From Dasyornis broadbenti (lineage: Eukaryota; Chordata; Aves; Passeriformes; Dasyornithidae), in assembly GCA_013397935.1 (NCBI GenBank), contig VZRN01002233.1:1235472-1299471 (forward strand): 64,000 nt of DNA, read 5' to 3'. The notes beneath the pieces were generated by a model. That model searched no databases. It saw only the letters and a list, made by a program, of their open reading frames with translations, and was not told where the DNA came from. Position numbers and translations under genes: made by a program. Numbering within the stretch: position 1 is the stretch's first letter; every line of letters starts with the position of its first letter. This document shows, piece after piece, positions 36,345-47,100 of the stretch.

Positions 36345-36790
36345 GGGATCCAAACCAAACGGAAATGAAGATGGAGGTTATATTACTGGGAAATTCCTGG
36401 ATCTCTGGTGAAACATGGGAAGATTTTGAGATTGTTGCAAATACGTGAGGGGAGCAGGGACACGGGAAGGAAGGGCCATGTGATATTTCTGCTCTGTTTC
36501 TGCCAATGCTCTCTGTAAACTTTGGTGCCAGTAGCTTCATTTTCCAGCTGACTCTGTGGCAACAGTCTTGTGGTAGAAGAAAGAATTATTGAGGGGCTCA
36601 AGCAGCTACACCTGTTGTTAATCCCATGTCTCCCAAAGGTGGGCATTCCATCAGGAGTATCTGGTTTACATCCACATGGGTGAGTTTCTATCTCTTTCCA
36701 ATTTCAGATGCTTTTTGTAGGATATGGGAAGTTCTTGAGTTTTTCTCTTTTAAGATCAGAATAAAGTTTCTAATTCAAGCCTCCTCCAAA
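36345..36790 (+). terminator. CFAP74: CFAP74 3' UTR and polyadenylation signal
   Basis: The first AATAAA after the CFAP74 stop is at 36760-36765 (CAGAATAAAGTTTC), giving a 3' UTR of roughly 420-440 bases. The cleavage site itself cannot be read from sequence. Confidence 0.6.
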
Positions 36791-39700
36791 TCATTTGGGC
36801 AGTCATTTTTACAATGTGCAGTCAAATCTGTCTGATAACACGTGGTCAAGGGGCAACATTCCTGTGCCGTTCCCTGGGTATGGTTTGACTCCTGCTGTAG
36901 ATCCTGCCTGTCCAGGAACTTTGCATTTCTATATTTGCCTTCTGCTGAATTCTGCCTGTTCTGGGGAGGCCAGAGAGCCCTGCAGGTGTAACTTCTGTCA
37001 GGAAGCAGCAGCTGGCTCAGGGAAAGTGCAGAGATGGAGAATGGAGGGAGCAGGAAGTCAGCAGCCATTAGAAGCAGGATAATCCTGTACATCTTGTGTC
37101 ACACTCTTTCCTGAGTCACAACCAGTCTGTGTCAAAGTCCCCTCCCCACCACTCTGAGCGCATGTTGCCCTTTGGCCCCTGGACCTGCTAAATCACTGAT
37201 TGAGATGATGCAATCAGAAAATAGAGACGTTATTCGTAAATATCCCTGTGGTAATAAGCTAGGAACTGCAGGAAAGGACAGGGAAGAAATTGTCTCAAGG
37301 AACATTTTAACCAGGCTCCCCCTTTGACAGAGGAGGCTTGCAGCAGGGATGAGGGGGTTCCTTGTTTTTCCAGCCAGTGTGTTTGATCGATTGAGGTCTG
37401 TTCTTATTTAATAATGAATCGAGTGCCTGCAGAGTCACTTAACTCTTCAGTCTAAAGACTGCAGACGCTGAAGCAATCCCAGTGTCCTGGGGTCGGAGGA
37501 GCTGGGGTTGGCAGTGCCAGCCAGAGACAGCTCTGCCTTCCTTTGAGGCCCTGGCTGTTGCTGCTGGCACAGCTGGGCAGGCACCTGGAGCAGGGGACAA
37601 TGGACTTTGTGTGCTGGTTCTCCTGCAGCCCCAAAAGAGTGAGTAAATCCCACTACATCAAATAAAACTGTTGCACATTGCACTGCTCACTCGACAGTGA
37701 CCTCATGACAGGAAAGTTCTCAGAAAGCAAGGAAGGGCACAGCATGTGGAAGAGCTATTTCAGGCACTTAATTTGTGGGCTTCCACTGTGTGAGGATCCT
37801 TCAGATTTCACTCCTGGAAAGCAACAAGTGATGGCTGACAGTAAGTTAATCTCCAGACTCTGGTTATGATAACCATATAGAGTGCTGGAAATAAGTGTAA
37901 CATTATCCACCAGGAAACAGCACTCCTGTCTTAGGAATCTTCCACTTCACAGGGGTCAGGTACTGTGAAAAAGCATCAAGAGGATGAAAAGAATTTAAAA
38001 ATGAAAGAATGCATGTAAAGACAATGACATTGGTGCCCTCACAGGGTTAGGCGGGGTAAGGAGCAGCTGCCACTGACCACCTGAAGGCACTGCTGGTACC
38101 CAACAGCTCACGGTGAGCAGAGGTGTCATCCACTGTACCTGCATTCCTGGGACTGCAAAACTTGGATCAGTATTTTCACAGGATTGAAGTGAGCATAAGG
38201 TTCTGTATTTCACTGGTCAAAATTTCCATGTTTAAAACTCAATATGTGTTTGTTCTCTCAGGGGGAGGGTTAAACCAGGATAATAGGAATAGGTGGTTAT
38301 TTCTGGAGGACTGAAAATAAAGTAAACTCTCCATGTAAAACTCCAGCTGACAAAGTAAAGCACTTATAGAAATCTAAACAGATTTTATTCCCTTTCATAG
38401 GAGAAAAGCCTGTTATTTTAGCTGGAGCCTCGAAAGTGATTGTATTTGATTTCTTGGGGGCACAATGGCTGCTCATGCAGGATTGGGTTTCCATTTCTAC
38501 TTGGATTGCTTTGTTCTTTGGGCACACAAAGTGTGATGTGCCAGCTCTCACATGGGGCAGCACTTGGGCAGTGAGAGACACGGGCTGATGTGGAAGGGAA
38601 AACAACTTGGCTGATGTGGAAAGCAGATCCATTGGAAAAGTGTGCAGATTTTACTGGTTCTTTTGGGACACTACCACAGTATATAAAGTAAAAGCAGTTA
38701 TTCTCCAAAATGTAACCCTGGATGTTCCACTGCCATTCGATTAAGTTACCACAATTAGAATTTTCATGATGTAAACCTGCAATGATCACTCACCTTCAGT
38801 GTACAAAAATTTAGGAATTCTGTGAGGATGCTCCTGCCACACAATTCCTATGTACTATGTATGTGATGTGCAACAGCTTCTTGATATTTCTCCAATAAAC
38901 GGGAAATTGACGGGACAACTGAGGACTGGAAACAATTCCCTGCTAACTTAGACACATGGAGCTGAACCAGAACTAGGGGATTTGTAGGCAATTCCTTGAG
39001 CACAGAGCTGACAGTGCTGGTGTGTTCTCCTGGCAGGGATCAATGCCAAGTCCCAGTGCCCAGCAGAAGCTCAGCACAGCTCCTGCAAGTTCATCTCTTG
39101 GAAAGGCACAAAATCCTCTCCAGTCCTGTGCTTCCAAAGTGGGTTATGCACAGTCATAGCACACTGAGCATTTAAACTGCCAGGTGATTCTAAGCATGGA
39201 ACCTGGGGTTTCTGTTTCCATATTGTAATATGGAAACTCCAGTAGGGATGGAGCCCTTATTGTGAGGACAATATGGAAAATGTGACTTCAGAAATATTTT
39301 GGCATTTCCTAGAAGCTGAAGTTTTTTGTTCCTCTAACTGCACTTGTGACCATTTTGCTTTCAAACTGAGTTTTGAACTGTGGTTACCTTTGTGTCCCTG
39401 GACACAAACTTGTGCTTTCAGACTTGGATCTAAAGGCAAACATGAACTTCGTGGTGCTGGTGCAGTTCTGGTTTAATGAGCAATTCACACCTGTGTATGA
39501 TCTTTATATCGTTAAAAGCAAACCCAGGTCATTTCTAAAGCAGAGAGAGTAAGCACCAGTGTCATACACATCTTATTAATTCATGTTCTGCTTCTCCAGA
39601 AGTGACTTCAGTGATTGCTTCACACATATGAATGCAGGTTTCCCTACATGAGCAATGGCCCCATGACCCTGAGCAGTGCTGGAGGAAACCACTGGAGTCA

Positions 39701-40290
39701 CTTTGTCACATGCCATTGCTGGGTTTGAGCTCTATGAATCAAAAGTAGGGAATATTACCTGGTACTTCCCAGGTATTGTGTCCATTGGTGCTCCCCATGG
39801 AGTGGCTGCCCCTGGGATTGTGCAGGGCTGGCCCTGGCTGGACACCAGGTGCCACCAAAGCCACTCCATCACTGCCCTCCTCTGCTGGACAGGGAGAAGA
39901 ATACAACAAAAGACTAATGGATGGAGATAAGGAATTTCTACATTTGAAATGTTTGACATAGTTAAATAGTCTGGAGCAAACTGATCCTAAAGAGCAATCA
40001 ATACATTTACAGTTATATTTCACATGTTTTAACAAGACTGTTTTTTAAAAGGGAAATTATCTGCTCTTCTAAACGTTTGTTTCTGAGTATGTATTTCATA
40101 CCAGGTTTCTCATTCCTTTATTTCTCCTTCGAGTCTCTCTGACACAGCACAGGCACAGGGTGTATGTCCAGCTGCTGGCACACCTGATGGGTCCTGTTTC
40201 GGTAAGAGCATCTCGCACAGTCCTGAATCGCTGCAGGGAAATCTCTGCAAGCCAAGCTGTCTCCCCTGTATCTCCTCCCTGACCTCTCGG
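36791..40290. other. Intergenic, CFAP74 to TMEM52
   Basis: About 3.5 kb of mixed-composition DNA. No open frame shows family features and no RNA gene or full mobile element was recognised. Confidence 0.55.
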
Positions 40291-40650
40291 TCACGGCAGG
40301 CAGGGGCTGGGGCAGGGGCCGGGACAGGGGCTGAGGCAGGGGCAGGGGCCGGGGCAGTGGGAGGGGCTGGGGCTGGGGCTCTGTGGGGGAGCCGGGCAGC
40401 TCTGCCCAACCTGGACCCGACTCCTCCCGGAGGCTCCTGGCCCCGGGCGGGGCGGTGCTGCCTGGTCCTAGCCCTGTCCCTCCGCGGCATCCCGCCCCGC
40501 CCGGTGATGATCCGGTTATTTATTGCGCTGCCCGGCACGGGCTGGCGCCGCGGCTCCCCGAGGGCTTGGTGTCCCCTTTCAGCGGCCGCGTGTCCTTGAA
40601 GCAGCGGCTGTGGCAGTCCCGCTGCCCGGGGCCTCACGGCCACTCGTCCA
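40291..40650 (+). promoter_or_regulatory. TMEM52: CpG/G-rich block, likely TMEM52 promoter region
   Basis: Between AT-richer flanks this stretch is strongly GC-rich with many CpGs (for example 40390-40600). The part at 40300-40380 is a run of GGGGC/GGGGCTG units on the + strand. It lies about 1 kb before the first certain TMEM52 exon and so fits a promoter. The long minus-strand open frame here (Pro-Ala repeats) is explained by base composition. Confidence 0.5.
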
Positions 40651-40744
40651 CACCACTGGAACCCCCGAGCACATGCAGCAGGGAGACGAGGCGCTTTTCC
40701 TCTGGCAACCCGCTAATCCAATGCCGGGTCTCCCCCTTTCCTAG

Positions 40745-40785
40745 GCATCGCTCTGTTCTGGGAACAACTGTGAGAACTCTGCCTG
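40745..40785 (+). CDS. TMEM52: Tentative upstream TMEM52 exon
   Basis: Acceptor CCTTTCCTAG and a strong donor CCTG|GTGAGT bound 41 bases that read ASLCSGNNCENSA in phase 0 to 2, a Cys/Asn-rich ectodomain-like peptide. Joined to the exon at 41572 it would create a stop. Joined to an alternative acceptor before 41548 (AAATCAG) the frame stays open. No signal peptide was found upstream, so this is a candidate only. Confidence 0.3.
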
Positions 40786-41571
40786 GTGAGTAACCCACTG
40801 CCTGTTCCCGAACCTTTCCCACCGTGACCAAGTGACATTCTCACATCAGAATGGTGACTTGCTGTTGGCCATCCCTTACAACTTCTTGTTTTGATCTCTA
40901 AGACAGCAACTTTAAATTTCACTTGGCTGCCCTTGCTCTGTAGACTGAGGTGAATGGTCCTCTGACTCCCAAGATGACTCCGAAGTGTCAGCTTCTGAAA
41001 AGTTTGCAGATCCTCTCCTGTGGTCAGAACCATTGTTATGGTACATGAAATCCATTGCAGAGGTTCAGTACAAACAACCCCGCTGTGGCAGCTGGAGTCC
41101 TGAAATGCAACAGGAGCTGTGCTCCTCCTTTTGCACTGTAATAGAGCTGGGGGGAAAAAAGCCATTTCTGGCTGCACTGGAGCTACAGAAAAATTAACTT
41201 TAAAATATCTGGGGGGAGCAGGCAGTTGTCTAGGCCAGCGTTTTCAGGCACGCCTATGGTAGCAGGCACCTCGTCTCAGCTACCTTTAAATAAAACTGAT
41301 TTGTTTTTTTTGAAATCCTGCACAGGTCATTCTCTCTCCCAAGCAAGAGTAGAACACCACTCAATAAAAACATCTATTGATTCAGAAACAACTTTTACAT
41401 GGGATTATTTGCATGTTGTCATCTGTAGTAATGGTACAACTGTGAAGAACAATCTAAAGTCGTTTTGCTCCATGCTCTTTCTCAGTGCTTTCCCTTTTCC
41501 TCCTCAGGGAAGAGCATTCCCTGACACACATGCACTATTTAAATCAGTGAATCATCTGCCTTCCCTCACAG

Positions 41572-41616
41572 ATGCCCTCAGAATATGTCTGATTGGACAA
41601 GCCTGTGGTATGTCTG
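41572..41616 (+). CDS. TMEM52: TMEM52 exon (end of ectodomain, start of membrane span)
   Basis: Acceptor TTCCCTCACAG and donor GTCTG|GTAAGT, phase 2 at both ends. It encodes CPQNMSDWTSLWYVW, with the last Trp codon split by the intron. NMS is an N-glycosylation sequon just outside the membrane. It joins in frame to the exon at 43026. The 5' limit may be 41548 if the alternative acceptor is used. Confidence 0.75.
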
Positions 41617-41980
41617 GTAAGTTGGCTTTTAATCTTACTAACCCAGAACCATTTGGAAGTTGTTAGGAGCAGTACTTGGAGTAAGGCAATGGAAACACTT
41701 CTTGGGCAGGATCAGGGAAGGGTTTCTCTGCTTTCTGAGAGCTGCCAGAGGAATGGATTGGACGAGGCAAGGGGAGATTGAGTGTCAGGTGGGGACCAGC
41801 ATTCATCCAGGGCTGTGTCATCTTTCCCTTCTGAGTGCACCAGAGTTGAACTGAAGGGCCTGTTTGTTCTTCCTAAATAGCCAGAGCTTTGCTGGCCATT
41901 GGCTGTTTGCACAGGGCAGCTTCTAGCAGGGACTTGTTCGGCCTTGGCACTGCCCCGTCCTCGGCTCGCTCCCTTCTATG

Positions 41981-42218
41981 GGACAGGGACTGTCACCCTC
42001 TGCTGCTCCTCCTTGCTGAACTCCAGCAAGCACAGACCTGAGCCCTGCCTGCTGGAGTGCCTGAAAGGGGGAAACTGGGATAAGAGGGAGAGGATTCCCT
42101 GCTTCTGTCTGTAGGACAGGGATTGTCACCCTCTGCTGTGCCTCCTCCTGAACTCCTGCGAGCACAGGCCTGTTGGAGTGCCTGAAAGGAGGAAATTTGG
42201 ATAAGACAGAGAGGATTC
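41981..42218 (+). repeat. Tandem duplication, two copies of about 110 bp
   Basis: Copy 1 (41981-42098) and copy 2 (42114-42218) both start GGACAGGGA-TGTCACCCTC and both run through GAGTGCCTGAAAGG-GGAAA to GAGAGGATT. They lie in the TMEM52 intron before the membrane-span exon. Confidence 0.85.
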
Positions 42219-43025
42219 ACAAGGGTATTCACCTCTTGCCTAACGCATGTTATAAGTGTCCTAACATTGTTTTTATAGTTTGCATTCTGTCAATATATTA
42301 ACTTTGGCCGCAATGCACAGAGACAGTTGGTTACTTTTACCTCCTTCAGTCTGGACTAATTTTGGTTGATATTCTTTGCTTTCTTTGACACGTGCTGATA
42401 CACTGAGCTGTTTTAAAAGACACAGTTACACAAAATAGATTGAGAAGGGTTCTAAAAGCCTCCAGGAGAAGTGAGTTAGTTTGAGAAACTAACTAGTTTG
42501 AGGAGTGGGAAGGTAGAGTTTCAGTGGAGAGGAGAACTTGAAACACAAGTATATCAGCCTAGGTACATTGTAAATTGTTAAATTATAAACTTCCTTAAGC
42601 AATAGCTAGAGATAGAACTGTGTTTTCAAGGCATAAATACAATTTAATATAATATAATTTCCATGCTCATTTATAAAGAGAGGCCCCAGCTTGTGGAAGT
42701 TCGTGCTTGTATTTCCTCCAAGTACAAACCCTCTCTTGCTGTGGAGAGCAGAGCCATTCTCCCTGCACAGGAGTTGAAAATAACCCAAAACAGTGAATGT
42801 TACAGCACCTGTGAGCCAGAACGGATTGTAGTGATGGGCAATAGTTCTTCAACTTGTGATTGAGTGCTTGTGATCCAACTTTCTAATTCAGGATCCAGCA
42901 CACATTCAGAACTAAATCTAGGAGGCTTGGCCTGTCTTCCAACCATTGAGAGTGAAATTATATTCTGCTCTGGGAGAAGCAAAACATAAGCAGTGGAATG
43001 AGGGTGTTTTCCCTCCCTCTTTAAG

Positions 43026-43195
43026 GTTGCTCTTGCTGACGGTGTTCCTGCTCCTGCTCTGTGGGGTCTCAGCGAGCTGCATCAAATTCTGCTGCCAGAA
43101 GAAAAGGCTTCCAGTGGAGACCTTCCCTCGGCACCCCTGTGACTTGACAGTGATTGGCATTGACAGTGACAGCACTGCCCACAGCACAGTGACCT
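43026..43195 (+). CDS. TMEM52: TMEM52 exon (transmembrane segment)
   Basis: TMEM52 is a small single-pass membrane protein of unknown function. Acceptor CTCTTTAAG and donor GACCT|GTGAGT, phase 2 in and phase 1 out. It encodes the hydrophobic span LLLLTVFLLLLCGVSASC, then a Cys/Lys membrane-edge stretch (IKFCCQKKR) and DLTVIGIDSDSTAHSTVT. The CGV-ASC--FCC and DSDSxxHSTVTS patterns identify TMEM52. The gene lies next to CFAP74 on the same strand, as in human. Confidence 0.92.
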
Positions 43196-43541
43196 GTGAG
43201 TATCCCCTGGGAGTCACCCGCTCAATGGTGCATTGCTCCCGAACATGTGCCTGGAATTCTGTGTGCAGCCCCTGCAGGAATGGGAACTTCCCAGTGCACT
43301 CCCAGAACAACTTCCAGCCCCACTGGGTGGGCAAGAGAGGTGAAGAGAGGGCAACAGGGTGACACAGGGAGTGACAGTGAAGACCAGGAGTGATTCTATA
43401 TGAACAGCTTTAGTATACAATACATATGTTCTGAAAACACAGAAGTCTGTAATTTCCTGGAAAAAAAGCAGGACTAGCCGTTTACATATCAGTGTTCCAT
43501 GCTAGTGTTTAATTTTTATTTTTCATTCCTTTTCTTCCCAG

Positions 43542-43852
43542 CATATAGCTCATGGCAGTACCCTCCCAGTGTCCAGATTCCTTCAGTATTTGTGGATATG
43601 GATAAGAGCACTATATCCCCTCCAGCTTACAGCCTCTATGCAATGGACTTGCCACCTTCCTATGATGAAGCTGTTCAAATGGGAAAGCAAGCGGCACGGA
43701 TAAACCAAAAACTCAATGACATCCCTAAACAGGTGACACCAGGCAGGCTGAATCCCAGCCAGTGCCCACCTGACACAATCAACAGAGATCCAGCAACACA
43801 GGCAAATTCAGAAGGTTCAGCAGATGCTACAAAAGAGCAGCCACAGATCTGA
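43542..43852 (+). CDS. TMEM52: TMEM52 last exon (cytoplasmic tail with two PPxY motifs)
   Basis: Acceptor TTTTCTTCCCAG, phase 1. It encodes SYSSWQYPPSVQ, then two PPxY motifs, PPAY at 43619-43630 and PPSY at 43652-43663 (MDLPPSYDEAVQM), and ends KEQPQI with TGA at 43850-43852. PPxY motifs are known ligands of WW domains such as those of NEDD4-type ubiquitin ligases; binding by this protein is inference. The three certain exons give about 174 residues, plus an unresolved N-terminus. Confidence 0.94.
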
Positions 43853-44160
43853 CTCAGTTCAGATGGGGAGTAAAGGAAGGGAAGGACCGTAAGACTTAAA
43901 GAAGACATGAAGAATTGGGGTTTATAAGTAGGTTATGATGGAAAGATGTTTCTTCTCATGCCCTTGTAATGATCTGTCAGAAGAAATGTTTTCTGTGACT
44001 TCTGTAATCCCCTGGTAAAACTTCTCAGGGATATGAAATGAGGCAAAAGGGCAGCAGTTTAAAAATGCCTGTAAAAGTGGGATGTGAATGCTTGTTCATC
44101 TTCTGATAAAAAAATTTGTTGCTTGTGTCCAGCAATAAAAAAGATCAGGAGAATTTTGCC
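43853..44160 (+). terminator. TMEM52: TMEM52 3' UTR and polyadenylation signal
   Basis: AATAAA at 44134-44139 (AGCAATAAAAAAG) is the first canonical signal after the stop, giving a 3' UTR of about 300 bases. Confidence 0.55.
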
Positions 44161-47100
44161 ACCTTGGGAATACACACTCAGAACAGTACAAACAGGAAGT
44201 TGTTGTTCTAGAACAGAAGTTTCCCAAGCTGGAATTGAAGGGGGAATCCCAACAAATCCCACTGCACAGCTTCTGTAGTTTCACTTCTTCTGAGAACACC
44301 AACTGTCCAGAAAACTGCTGAGGACAAAGTGCTGCACAATGGCTGATGTTCCTCAAGGAGCAGGAAGATGCCAAGCCAGGACAGGACAGCATGGAGGGAA
44401 ATGCTTTGTGTTGTTTCACAGCTACACATAGGGAATGAGAAAAATGAGACACAACAGTTCTGTAGTGGTGGTAGTCATGAGACCCAAAGGGATTATTTCT
44501 GAGGTTTTGTAAATCTTTCCATTTCTATTTTTGAGATGAGTTGCCTTGTGGGTGGGTTCCTTTTGCTATTTACTTTTCCCAGATAAAATATGCATTAATT
44601 CCAAAGAAACTTGCACACATGGTTTGGTATTACTGATGTGTTTCAAATATCCATCATATATTTCAAAGATGCCTTTATATTTTGTTATCTGCTCAGGTGT
44701 CACGGTCTCAGGCAGCACAGGAAAGAAAAATCACAGGTTCTTGGCAGCTTTTACCAATTCAGAACATGGATGAGCTCAAGAATGAGCAAGGTGACACAAA
44801 ATATGCTTGTGCTGAGCCATCCAGAATAAGTTAGGGATACAAATACCACAGTACAGGATGGGCAAAAGCCCAAAGAAATTGCTCTTAGGGTTGGTTCTTC
44901 TTGAAGTACTGATAGAGGGACAACTGCTGAGCATCATTTTAAAACTGGGAGCTTGGAGCTGATTACAGCAGTCGAAGCCCAGACAAACGATGGGCTACAG
45001 AGGCAGGGTTTTAATGCCAGCTCTTTGCCTTGCTCCTCATATTCGAAATGGTACAAATTTTGTCCTCTCTTGAGTAGTGATTTTCTTTGAATCCACTTTA
45101 GCAAGGGGCTAATCTGGCTGCCTTTAGGAATATGAGCAATCTCCAGCATGGCTCATTGCTCTGGGATAAGAGCAGCAACCAAAGCCTGAGCACTTGGTGC
45201 TATTAGCGAATGTAGCATAAATTTAGGTGTTTGTCATTAACAGGCAGTACAAGTGGTGGGCACAAAAGCCTGCACAAGCTTTTAGAAGACTGTTATTCTC
45301 TGACAACCATTACTGCAAGATCTGCTAGAAATGAGCACTAATGATTTAAAAATGAAGATCGCTGCCAGCCACAGGCCTGAGATGCTGCTACACAGTCATG
45401 TGTGTGAGCTGTCTGTGACTCTGGCTCCCCAGGGAAGGGTCACTTCTATATTTAACTTGCATGTAACTTACTATGAGGGTTGACTGGTGTAACAAATCTG
45501 CTTCTCTTGTGTCTCCTCTCTGTCATCCTTCATTATATTTCTCCTGTTTTATTCTTTCCTCTGTCTTCCTTATCTGTGTCAAGATGGAGACTGGGCATAA
45601 CCCAAGGTAACTATTTGGATGTCTCTGGCTGGAAGGGCAATATATGCCCAGCCCTAGATGTCTCCAAATCACAAACACAGGAGATGTATTTTCATTTATT
45701 GAACCTTCCCACAGTACTCAGAACAAAGCCTCTGCCCTTCCAGAGAAGGAATAGGTGTTGGAGGGACGTGGCTGAGCGCTCACTCACGAATAGAGACAGG
45801 AATGCAAACTCAGGCAAAGGAAACAATCGTGACTGACACAAGAGGGCAGTCCCTCACTTCTCGCTGTGTGCAGTGGATCGGCAACGGCTCGGACAGGGAC
45901 AGCTGCATGGAGGAGAATGGAGAGCAATCACCGCGGTTCGAGTTCCCTGCCCTGCCCTTCGTGCCTCGCTTTGCACGACACCTCGGCATTGCCTGACACG
46001 GGACCTGCCAAACTGTAAGGTCCATTTGGTAGGAGGAGATGCAAAACCCCATGCAAAACCCCAAATGCCTGTGACTTCCTAGTAATCAGGGCATAATCTG
46101 GTGTTTCCTTTCTAACACCTAAGGAAAAGTCTTGTGTCTTGCCCAGGCTCTTACCTTATAATGTGATTCATGAACTCAAACAGAAACTGTTAACACCAGC
46201 TACTGACCCAATCAGCCCTCAGGAACACGGATTTGCCTTTGCTCACCAAAAGCAGCTCAGTTGGCTCTGTAACCTTAATAGTTAGGAAATTAAGGTCTTT
46301 CTTGTGATCTGCCTTCTCCAGGGCCTGCTAAGGCTGACCCCATGCTGGAGTCTTTCTTGCAATGGAGGGTTGAAGAGATCCCTCATCTCTACACAGCTCC
46401 TGTTTCCACTAAACAGTTAGAACTGCACATTTTGAAACCTACGGATCTCTATCACTTTATTTGGAATTGGTCAGTGGATTCAGAAGTTGCTAGTTGGGTG
46501 TGCAGAGCAGAAGGTGGGAAAGCAGGACATGGCTTTGACTGTGATTCCAAAGCCTCGCTTCCATAAGAAAACAGGTTTAAAAAGAACACCAGGTGGGATG
46601 TTGGTCCCACAGCAGGTTATTGGTTTGGCCTGATGGAGGATCTAAGAATTCAGATTTGTCAGACTGGTTTTCACCATCACTAGATTAATTCAAGTCTGAT
46701 TATATCCACACAAGCTTTGTGACATCTCTAAGGGAAAAGCCCCTCTCTGTAATTACGCAAAGTGCATTTTTAATTGTGATTTATATTTGATCCTCAGTTT
46801 GGCACTGTTCAGCATGCAATTTTTCTTCTCTCATTTGTTCAAAATGATCATTTTGCCAGTTATTTTCTGCTGTTCTTTGCTGGCTGTGTGAAAGAGCCTG
46901 TACTGGGGAGATGGACTGCTGAGGCTGGAGCCTCCATCACTGTCTCTCCTCTCACACACATGCACTCAGCACGAGCATTTGTGCTCACAGAGAAAATGCC
47001 GCCATGGAAGTAAATGTCCTCAATAATTCATGGGCTTTATAGCCCAGAGCAAATTATACCTTGGCTCTGTCATAAAATTCAGGTTGCAAATCCCTTTATA

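Noticed and set aside
40110..40643. 177-codon minus-strand frame with Pro-Ala repeats
   Set aside because: It is produced by the G-rich array and high GC of the TMEM52 promoter block; it shows no conserved domain.
41021..41100. Peptide LLWSEPLLWYMKS as a possible TMEM52 membrane exon
   Set aside because: It has no donor in the needed phase, whereas 41572-41616 joins exactly to the membrane exon.
45582..45606. ATG followed by a GTAACT donor resembling a tiny first exon
   Set aside because: No acceptor-linked partner exon was found; likely chance.
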